Shown here piece by piece: positions 1 to 5,018 of a stretch of DNA of 7,856 bases (positions are counted from its first letter, which is position 1; every line of letters begins with the position of its first letter). Where the stretch lies: the NCBI GenBank assembly GCA_007119985.1, contig SKOQ01000032.1, positions 1 to 7,856 on the forward strand. The letters are read 5' to 3'. The position numbers and the translations under genes were made by a program. Source of the stretch: Marinospirillum sp. GTDB lineage: Bacteria; Pseudomonadota; Gammaproteobacteria; Pseudomonadales; Halomonadaceae. The notes under the pieces were generated by a model, which did not search any database, was not told the origin of the DNA, and was given only the letters and a program-made list of their open reading frames with translations.

Positions 1-114
1 GTGACCCAGCAAAATGCGGCGTTAGTTGAAGAGGCAGCGGCCGCCGCTGAGTCTTTGCAAGAGCAAGCCCAGCAACTCAGTGCGGCAGTGGCTGCTTTTC
101 AGCTCAGTGAGTAG
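1..114 (+). CDS. Methyl-accepting chemotaxis protein, C-terminal end (5' truncated by window)
   Basis: Frame 1 is open from the first base and encodes 37 residues that end in FQLSE before TAG at 112-114. The segment VTQQNAALVEEAAAAAESL is the well-known end of the MCP signalling coiled coil (the second methylation helix, just after the hairpin that contacts CheA/CheW). The rest, EQAQQLSAAVAAFQLSE, is the usual linker to the C-terminal tail. The protein is therefore a chemoreceptor; its sensory domain and ligand cannot be seen. In-frame codons continue after the TAG for 23 more residues rich in Pro and Arg, to TGA at 184-186. That resembles the flexible tails many MCPs carry, so the TAG may be a recent nonsense change; see findings. 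A strong terminator at 206-257 ends the transcript. The family call is very secure; the true end of the protein is less so. Confidence 0.93.
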   Translation: MTQQNAALVEEAAAAAESLQEQAQQLSAAVAAFQLSE

Positions 115-205
115 GAAGAGCCACAGCCTGCTCCGAGTATCCAGCCTGGGCTGAAGACGATGCCGCGTTTGCCGCGCCCACGCTGATCCGCCATCCGCTC
201 AGCAG

Positions 206-257
206 CCTCTGATCAACGCAGTCGCATCGAGCCCATTCGTTCATCAGAGGTTTTTTT
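206..257 (+). terminator. Rho-independent terminator after the chemoreceptor gene
   Basis: Bases 206-218 pair with 238-250 in 12 of 13 positions (only C214/C242 fails), with a 19-base loop. Seven T residues follow directly at 251-257. The T-tract lies on the plus strand, so it terminates the chemoreceptor transcript. The right arm and T-tract lie inside the last codons of the convergent acetyltransferase gene, and its TGA (244-246) is part of the stem. On the minus strand no T-tract follows the stem, so it does not look bidirectional. Confidence 0.85.
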
Positions 258-741
258 GCAGCTTCTTTTCCCAAAACTCGGCCTGCCCTAGGGTAGGGTC
301 GAGTACATAGGGCGCAAAGCCCAGGCGCTGGTAGCTCTTTTGCGCTCCCGGATTCCCGCTGAGAACTTCGAGTGTGATTTTGCAGCACTGGCGCTGGCGT
401 GCGATGGCTTCGAGCTTGGTGATCAGCGCTGCGCAGATCCCCTGCCCGCGAAAGTCAGGCGCAACATAGATATCATGGATGTTGATCAGCGGCTGACAGG
501 CAAAGGTCGAAAAGCCTTCAAAAGCATTCAGCAGGCCGATGGGTTCTTCACCGGCAAAAGCCAGTAACGTCAGCGCATCTGGGCGCTTGGCTAAGGCGGG
601 CACAAGACCAGCTTGGACTTCAGTCGCCAGTGCCTCGCCGCCGCCCATCGGATCTTGTGCATAGGCATTCAATAGAACTGGAATAGCGCGTTGATGGGCT
701 GGGTGTTGATAGTCAGCTGCTAGGATCTGCCAAGATGTCAT
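244..741 (-). CDS. GNAT-family N-acetyltransferase
   Basis: A 165-residue protein, a normal length for a single GNAT domain. It would transfer an acetyl group from acetyl-CoA to an amine; the substrate cannot be told from sequence. Visible GNAT features are the beta4 strand and acetyl-CoA pyrophosphate loop at about residues 88-105 (INIHDIYVAPDFRGQGI), then a helix, and the motif B region N130-PGAQKSYQRLGF, whose Asn, Ala, Tyr and Gly-Phe are typical. In the R-x-x-G-x-G/A loop the last small residue is Cys103 instead of Gly or Ala, a mild departure. There is no signal peptide, so it is cytoplasmic. The ATG at 739-741 is preceded by AGAGGA about ten bases upstream, which supports this start. 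It lies 104 bases downstream of the transporter gene on the same strand, but a terminator separates them, so it is probably not part of the same transcript. No obvious promoter was found in that gap. Confidence 0.88.
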   Translation of the reverse strand: MTSWQILAADYQHPAHQRAIPVLLNAYAQDPMGGGEALATEVQAGLVPALAKRPDALTLLAFAGEEPIGLLNAFEGFSTFACQPLINIHDIYVAPDFRGQGICAALITKLEAIARQRQCCKITLEVLSGNPGAQKSYQRLGFAPYVLDPTLGQAEFWEKKLQKNL

Positions 742-800
742 CGCTAGGTGTTCCTCTTTGATGCCGTGACGCTGGTGAGAGACGGCAGGGTGAGTGAAGT

Positions 801-827
801 AAAAAACCCTGCCGGAGCAGGGTTTTT
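801..827 (-). terminator. Rho-independent terminator after the DASS transporter gene
   Basis: Perfect 11-bp inverted repeat: 802-812 pairs with 817-827 around a 4-base loop. Read on the minus strand the loop is TCCG closed by C-G, which fits the stable UNCG tetraloop class, and the GC core is followed by six T residues. It starts 18 bases past the transporter stop codon. T residues also follow on the plus strand, so it could act in both directions, but no plus-strand gene feeds into it. Confidence 0.9.
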
Positions 828-845
828 GTGATCGTTAGTGAAGGG

Positions 846-2303
846 CTAGAGCCAAAAACCCACGACCAGATAGTAACAGGCCAGCGTGACAACCACGATC
901 CCAGCGAGGTTGAGCAAGGCTCCGGTACGGATCATCGAGCTGATCTTCATGTGCCCCGTCCCGAATACAATCGCATTCGGTGGTGTCGCAACGGGCAGCA
1001 TAAAGGCGCAGCTGGCGGCAATGGCTGCTGGAACTGTATAAAGCAGCGGAGACAGATCCTGCGCGACAGCCAGTGCGCCAAGCAGCGGTAAAAAGGCCGC
1101 AGCTGTGGCCGTGTTACTGGTGACCTCTGTCAGGAAGAGGATGACCGCCACCACTAAGGCAATGGTCAACAACAGAGGGAGGGTGCTCAGGCCACCTAAA
1201 CCGTTGGCGATCCAGACGGCCAGTCCTGAACTGCTGATCATCCCAGCCAAGGCCAAACCACCCCCAAACAGCAGCAGTACGCCCCAAGGAATGGCATCTG
1301 CCTTATCCCAAGACATCAAGAAAACACGCTTTTTGATATCAACAGGAATCATAAACAGCGCAATCGCGGCGGCCATGGCAATGCCGGTATCGCTCAGCCA
1401 GGGCATCCAGGTGTTCAGGAGTGGGCGCACCACCCAAGCCACAGCAGCAGCAACAAAGACCAGAGCCACCAGCTTTTCCGCCTTACTCATGGGACCCATC
1501 TTGTGCAGTTCTTCTTGCAGCATGGCTTTGCTGTTGCCTTTGATCTCAAAAGGCTTGCGGCTCAGCCACCACCAGGTGATGCCCATCATCAGAATGCTGA
1601 CAGGCAGGCCGATCAGCATCCACTCGCCAAAGCCAAGCTGAATGCCCTGGTTATCTGCCAGATAACCGGCCAACAGTGCATTGGGTGGCGTACCGATCAG
1701 TGTCGCCACACCGCCGATACTTGCGGCATAGGCAATCGCCAAAAGGAGAGCCGTCGCAAAACGCTCTAATTCAGCTTCATTATCCGATTCCATCAGGCTG
1801 ATGATCGATAGACCTATAGGTAGCATCATGATGGCGGTGGCGGTGTTGCTGACCCACATGCTGATAAAACCCGTTGCGAGCATAAAGCCAGCAATCTGAC
1901 GTGCCGGTTGATCGCCCACCGCCAGTAGGGTCAGTAACGCAATCCGTCGATGGAGATTCCAGCGCTGCATCGCCAAGCCCAGCAAAAAACCACCTAAAAA
2001 CAAGAAGATGATTGGATTGGCATAGGGCGCGGTGACATCGCGCAGGCTCGCAATGCCCAGCGCGGGGACGAGAAGAATGGGCAGTAAAGAAGTGATCGGA
2101 ATCGGAATCGCCTCAGTTGACCACCAGGTGGCCATCAGCAAGGTGAGACCCACCACCCGCCAAGCGATCTCTGACATGCCCTCAGGTGCAGGGAGAATAA
2201 AGGTCAGCAATAAGAATGCTGGGCCAAGAAAAAAGCCAATCCAGGCTGCCAGCGACATACTATGCTGCGCTTCTTCCGTGTGATGGGGTTCAGCGTGACT
2301 CAT
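846..2303 (-). CDS. DASS/SLC13-family sodium:dicarboxylate symporter (VcINDY-like)
   Basis: Integral inner-membrane protein of 485 residues from the chosen start, close to the size of VcINDY-type carriers, with many hydrophobic helices throughout. Numbered from ATG 2301-2303, both family signature Ser-Asn-Thr motifs are present (SNTATAIMM at 152-160 and SNTATAAAF at 396-404). Each is paired with a Thr-Pro-Pro-Asn hairpin partner (GTPPNAL at 204-210, ATPPNAIV at 439-446). These repeated pairs form the Na+ and carboxylate sites in characterised members, so Na+-coupled uptake of succinate, malate, fumarate or a related C4-dicarboxylate is likely; the exact substrate is inferred. The His-rich N-terminus (HAEPHHTEEAQHS) is cytoplasmic and not conserved. 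An in-frame ATG at 2325-2327 would add eight residues but has no ribosome site. The inner ATG has AAGG five bases upstream and is preferred. The gene ends with its own terminator (801-827). An inverted repeat at 2354-2388 lies upstream and may be regulatory. Confidence 0.93.
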   Translation of the reverse strand: MSHAEPHHTEEAQHSMSLAAWIGFFLGPAFLLLTFILPAPEGMSEIAWRVVGLTLLMATWWSTEAIPIPITSLLPILLVPALGIASLRDVTAPYANPIIFLFLGGFLLGLAMQRWNLHRRIALLTLLAVGDQPARQIAGFMLATGFISMWVSNTATAIMMLPIGLSIISLMESDNEAELERFATALLLAIAYAASIGGVATLIGTPPNALLAGYLADNQGIQLGFGEWMLIGLPVSILMMGITWWWLSRKPFEIKGNSKAMLQEELHKMGPMSKAEKLVALVFVAAAVAWVVRPLLNTWMPWLSDTGIAMAAAIALFMIPVDIKKRVFLMSWDKADAIPWGVLLLFGGGLALAGMISSSGLAVWIANGLGGLSTLPLLLTIALVVAVILFLTEVTSNTATAAAFLPLLGALAVAQDLSPLLYTVPAAIAASCAFMLPVATPPNAIVFGTGHMKISSMIRTGALLNLAGIVVVTLACYYLVVGFWL

Positions 2304-2353
2304 ATAAACCTTGCCTTTTGTAGTCATTTAACAAAGGCCAGCATACTACAGGC

Positions 2354-2388
2354 CTTAGACCTTGGTTGGATTTATTCTTTAGTCTAAG
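2354..2388. repeat. Inverted repeat CTTAGAC-N21-GTCTAAG in the divergent intergenic region
   Basis: Perfect 7-bp arms at 2354-2360 and 2382-2388, 27 bases upstream of the longer transporter start and 51 bases upstream of the preferred one. The minus-strand reading of the right arm with its flank, TTCTTAGACTA, is identical over 11 bases to 4910-4920 upstream of nadE. It may be a regulator binding site for the transporter or a small structural repeat. The arms are short for a stable hairpin with a 21-base loop, which favours protein binding. The function is inferred. The rest of 2304-2586 is AT-rich and holds no gene I can support. Confidence 0.45.
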
Positions 2389-2518
2389 AAATTGGGCTTT
2401 TGGGTGATTTTGTTTATTCAAAGAAGAACTTAGCTGAACCCACTGCTAGAGGGAAAAGTTGTTTTTATTGATTTGAGTCGCCATGGTTTTTTTCTTGTGC
2501 TTTGAACGCCACCGCCTT

Positions 2519-2547
2519 TTCCCAGTTGTGGCGATCTTCGGTATAGT
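2519..2547 (+). promoter_or_regulatory. Sigma-70-type promoter candidate for the lipoprotein-thiO operon
   Basis: A -10 box TATAGT (2542-2547, five of six consensus bases) sits 17 bases from a weaker -35 box TTCCCA (2519-2524, four of six). Transcription would start near 2554 and leave a leader of about 33 bases before the ATG at 2587. Spacing and position are good; the -35 is imperfect. Confidence 0.5.
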
Positions 2548-2586
2548 GTCACTTTGATGAATGATCTTCCTCTTAGGACAAAATGG

Positions 2587-3432
2587 ATGAAACCAATACT
2601 ACTGCTGGGCCTGCTGTTGACTCTTGCTGGCTGCTCTTTTTTAAAGGAGAGTGGCGCTTGGCAGGAACCTGAAGTGCACATAGAACAGGTGCGCTTGAGT
2701 GGACTCAATTTTGAACGAGCGCAGCTTGAAGCCCATTTTACTGTGACCAACCCCAATGCCTATGCCATCCATCTGGGGGCATTGGATTATCGTCTGGATG
2801 TCGCCGATGCGCAGCTGTTGGCTGGCCGACAGACGCAGGGTCAGCGCCTAGGTGCAGGGCAGACAAACACTGTGATCTTACCGCTTGAACTGGAGTTTGC
2901 TGAGCTGATGCGTTTGGTTGATCAGTGGCAGAATGCAGCGCGAATTCCCTATCGCATCGAGGCTGGGATGCGCTTTGAACTGCCTCTGGTGGGCGATCTG
3001 CGTGTGCCAGTGCATCACCAAGGTGAAATTCCACGGCCACGTTTACCGCAAGTCCGCTTGATCGCGCTGGAGCAAGAGGCGCTGAGCCTCAGTGGGGCGA
3101 GCCTTGTTCTAGTATTGGGTGTACGCAATCTCAATGATTTTCAGCTGAATATTCAGCAGCTGAGCTATGGTTTTAGGCTTAATGGTCAAGCAGTGGGGCA
3201 GGGTGAATTGGCATCTGGGGTTGTCTTGGACAGTGATCAGGAAACCTCTGTCAGGATTCCGCTGAGGATCAGTAGTAGGCAGGCTGGACGGGCTCTTTTT
3301 GATGCTTTGCTTCGGGGGCAGCCACTGGAATATCAGGTGGATTTGACTAGCCACATTGGTTCGAGTCTAGCTGCTTTATCCGCCTTTCCTTTTGCTGCCC
3401 AGCGTGAAGGGCAGATTCGACTCAGCCGTTAA
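2587..3432 (+). CDS. Lipoprotein with two tandem WHy/LEA14-type domains
   Basis: Predicted lipoprotein of 281 residues. The signal peptide MKPILLLGLLLTLAGC ends in a clear lipobox (L-A-G-C) with Cys16 as the lipidated residue. The next residue is Ser, so sorting to the outer membrane is expected. Two copies of a WHy (LEA type 2) beta-sandwich follow, at about residues 28-140 and 155-265. The first has the hallmark Asn-Pro-Asn at 55-57 (FTVTNPNAYAI), and the second a degenerate Asn-Leu-Asn at 181-183 (GVRNLNDFQLNI). Each copy continues into the family's strand pattern, with a Gly-rich turn and a late hydrophobic strand. Proteins of this group (COG5608-like, LEA14-related) are linked to desiccation or stress tolerance in plants, but in proteobacteria the role is not settled. 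The start at ATG 2587 is chosen because AGGA lies eight bases upstream and it places the signal peptide at the N-terminus; TTG 2554 and ATG 2557 would add 11 or 10 polar residues ahead of it. It is co-transcribed with thiO, 12 bases downstream. Confidence 0.85.
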   Translation: MKPILLLGLLLTLAGCSFLKESGAWQEPEVHIEQVRLSGLNFERAQLEAHFTVTNPNAYAIHLGALDYRLDVADAQLLAGRQTQGQRLGAGQTNTVILPLELEFAELMRLVDQWQNAARIPYRIEAGMRFELPLVGDLRVPVHHQGEIPRPRLPQVRLIALEQEALSLSGASLVLVLGVRNLNDFQLNIQQLSYGFRLNGQAVGQGELASGVVLDSDQETSVRIPLRISSRQAGRALFDALLRGQPLEYQVDLTSHIGSSLAALSAFPFAAQREGQIRLSR

Positions 3433-3444
3433 AGGAGACAGAAG

Positions 3445-4533
3445 ATGGCCGATTTTTTAATTGTAGGTGGTGGTGTGATCGGCATGATGCTGGCGCGTGA
3501 GCTGGCCGATGCAGGTGCAGACGTCACACTGGTTGAGCGTCGCCAGTGTGCGCAAGAATCCAGCTGGGCTGGTGGTGGTATTGTTTCTCCTCTTTATCCT
3601 TGGCGCTATCCTCAGGCCATCACCGCCTTGGCGGATTACTCACAAGGCTTTTATCCACAGCTCGCCGCGCAATTAAAAGAAGAAACCGGGATCGATCCTG
3701 AGTTGCGTCAAGATGGCTTGGTGTTCTTGCGTGTTGCCGATGAGCAGGCCGCATTAGATTGGGCGGCGCAGGGCCAGCGGCGTTTAGAAAAAGTGGATGC
3801 CGCTTTTTTATATGACACTGAGCCAGATGTGGCTCCAGGTTTTAGTGAAGCGCTATGGATGCCGGATGTGGCCAGTATCCGCAATCCACGCCTTGGTCAG
3901 GCTTTACGGGCCTCCTTGCAAAAGCGGGCCAATATTCGTCTGCTTGAAGACACGGATGTGGTCGATCTTTATCATGAAGAAGGTGAAGTGCTGGGTGTGC
4001 AGGGCAAGCAAATGGTGTTGGCGGCACGTCATACGATCTTGTGTGCTGGGGCTTGGACTGGTCTTTTATTGAACAAACTGGATCAAGCGACAGCGATTAA
4101 ACCTGTGCGTGGGCAGATGATCCTGTTTAAAGCGCCGAAAGGCTTGTTGAATCGCGTGGTGCTGATGGATGGTCGTTATTTGATTCCGCGCAATGATGGC
4201 CGGATTCTGGCTGGATCAACCTTAGAATATGCCGGCTTTGATAAGCATACGACTGAGGATGCCTTGATCTCCTTGCGCGAAACAGCTTATCAGATCATGC
4301 CGCGCCTGCGGGATTATGACATCGAGCACCATTGGGCTGGTTTGCGCCCCGGCAGCTTGGATGGTATTCCCTTGATGGGCCCCGTGCCTGGCTATCGTGG
4401 TTTATCGATCAGCGCGGGACACTTCCGCAATGGACTGGTGCTGGCTCCAGCTTCGACCCAGGTGATGGCGGATCAGCTGCTTCAGCGGCCCCCGAAGATC
4501 GATCCGACGCCCTATCAACTGTTGGCTGATTAA
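3445..4533 (+). CDS. thiO: Glycine oxidase ThiO, FAD-dependent (DAO family)
   Basis: 362-residue flavoenzyme, the usual size for ThiO. It oxidises glycine to iminoglycine (dehydroglycine), which feeds thiazole synthesis for thiamine in the cytoplasm. The N-terminal Rossmann fold shows GGGVIG (residues 8-13) and the ribose-binding acid Glu31 at the end of beta2. The stretch SSWAGGGIVSPLYPWRYP (39-56) is characteristic of Pseudomonas-type ThiO. Residues matching the glycine-carboxylate ligands of the B. subtilis enzyme (Tyr246, Arg302, Arg329) are visible as Tyr245 in GRYLIPR, Arg301 in AGLRPGS and Arg328 in GHFRNG. The final FAD-binding segment (about 300-336) is intact. AAAGGAG at 3431-3437 overlaps the stop codon of the upstream lipoprotein gene and lies seven bases before the ATG, so translation of the two is probably coupled. 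No other thiamine gene is in the window. A broader D-amino-acid or sarcosine oxidase activity is possible but less likely. Confidence 0.88.
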   Translation: MADFLIVGGGVIGMMLARELADAGADVTLVERRQCAQESSWAGGGIVSPLYPWRYPQAITALADYSQGFYPQLAAQLKEETGIDPELRQDGLVFLRVADEQAALDWAAQGQRRLEKVDAAFLYDTEPDVAPGFSEALWMPDVASIRNPRLGQALRASLQKRANIRLLEDTDVVDLYHEEGEVLGVQGKQMVLAARHTILCAGAWTGLLLNKLDQATAIKPVRGQMILFKAPKGLLNRVVLMDGRYLIPRNDGRILAGSTLEYAGFDKHTTEDALISLRETAYQIMPRLRDYDIEHHWAGLRPGSLDGIPLMGPVPGYRGLSISAGHFRNGLVLAPASTQVMADQLLQRPPKIDPTPYQLLAD

Positions 4534-4542
4534 CATCCAAGG

Positions 4543-4800
4543 CTACTGGTCGGCTTCAAAAGCCTTTTGATGTTCTTTGCAGCAAAAATGATAGGGTTCG
4601 GCGTGAAGCGCGCTGCTTTCAGGAAGATGGACGCCACACTGAGCGCAGCGCACCATGCTTTCTGAATCCAGATGAGGCTTCTTCTCCTGCCCAAGATGTT
4701 CTTGTCCCGCGCCCTGCTTGCGCTCCCAGACACGCCAGAGCTGCCAGCCAGCCCAAAAGAGCAGCATAAAGACAACGAGGCGAACGATGAGTAGACTCAT
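4543..4800 (-). CDS. PP0621-family small membrane zinc-ribbon protein
   Basis: 85 residues. One transmembrane helix lies at about 3-22 (LLIVRLVVFMLLFWAGWQLW), followed by a basic and then charged linker (WERKQGAGQEHLGQEKK). A C-terminal metal-binding-like module follows: Cys52-x2-Cys55, then GVHLPESSAL, then Cys73-Cys74-x2-His77. The phrase MVRCAQCGVHLPESSAL closely resembles the small PP0621-type proteins of Pseudomonas, whose function I do not know. Orientation is inferred: the short N-terminus and the positive charges after the helix suggest that the zinc ribbon faces the cytoplasm. The ATG at 4798-4800 has AAGAGA about nine bases upstream. The gene is convergent with thiO with only nine bases between the stop codons. 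The Cys/His pattern is read directly; zinc binding is inferred from it. Confidence 0.8.
   Translation of the reverse strand: MSLLIVRLVVFMLLFWAGWQLWRVWERKQGAGQEHLGQEKKPHLDSESMVRCAQCGVHLPESSALHAEPYHFCCKEHQKAFEADQ
4552..4568 (+). terminator. Weak terminator candidate downstream of thiO
   Basis: A 5-bp stem (GGCTT/AAGCC, 4552-4556 with 4560-4564) with a 3-base loop is followed by four T residues. It lies 18 bases after the thiO stop and inside the 3' end of the convergent PP0621-type gene. The stem is short, so this could be chance. Confidence 0.25.
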
Positions 4801-4890
4801 GCTGATTTTCTCTTGTGATTGGACTCACCTCTCAAGCCTTGTTCTGATGAGTCGATCAAGGCGCTGGATGGAGAGGGTCGAGCAATAGAT

Positions 4891-4919
4891 TTGCGCTTGC
4901 TATCCAGTGTTCTTAGACT
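4891..4919 (+). promoter_or_regulatory. Possible sigma-70-type promoter upstream of nadE
   Basis: TTGCGC (4891-4896) and TAGACT (4914-4919) are separated by 17 bases. They match the -35 and -10 consensus only moderately. The -10 overlaps the left arm of the inverted repeat at 4912-4950, which would place an operator over the start site. The leader would be about 90 bases long. Low certainty. Confidence 0.3.
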
Positions 4920-4950
4920 AGCGGTTTTCAGCGCTGCTTGTCTAGTCAAG
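4912..4950. repeat. Inverted repeat CTTAGACTAG-N20-CTAGTC-AAG upstream of nadE
   Basis: The left arm (4912-4921) and right arm (4942-4950) are reverse complements over all nine bases of the right arm, with one unpaired base in the left arm. The half-site shares CTTAGAC with the repeat at 2354-2388, and 4910-4920 is identical over 11 bases to the minus strand of 2381-2391. It lies 69 bases upstream of the nadE start. An operator or a small structural repeat would both fit. Confidence 0.45.
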
Positions 4951-5018
4951 CCCCTTTGCTAGCCCAGCGCCTAGGCCCATCTTTGATTGATTAGCATTTC
5001 TAGAAGGATAAATACATC

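Noticed and set aside
1105..1641. Long plus-strand open frame of 178 codons inside the transporter gene
   Set aside because: It is antisense to a well-supported membrane transporter; the translation is low-complexity with no domain or ribosome site, a typical shadow frame.
2304..2586. Possible small RNA or short gene in the largest intergenic gap
   Set aside because: No intrinsic terminator, no ribosome-site-plus-ORF pair and no strong structure beyond the short inverted repeat could be found.
2430..2756. Minus-strand open frame spanning the start of the lipoprotein gene
   Set aside because: No recognisable domain, it overlaps the promoter and signal peptide of the real gene, and it has no good start signal.
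4619..4828. Alternative minus-strand frames over the PP0621-type gene
   Set aside because: Two other frames are open here, but only the 85-residue frame shows a membrane helix and the Cys/His pattern of a known family.
4801..5018. Riboswitch or attenuator in the nadE leader
   Set aside because: The inverted repeat arms are short with a 20-base loop, there is no terminator-antiterminator pair, and I recognise no known NAD-related riboswitch core.
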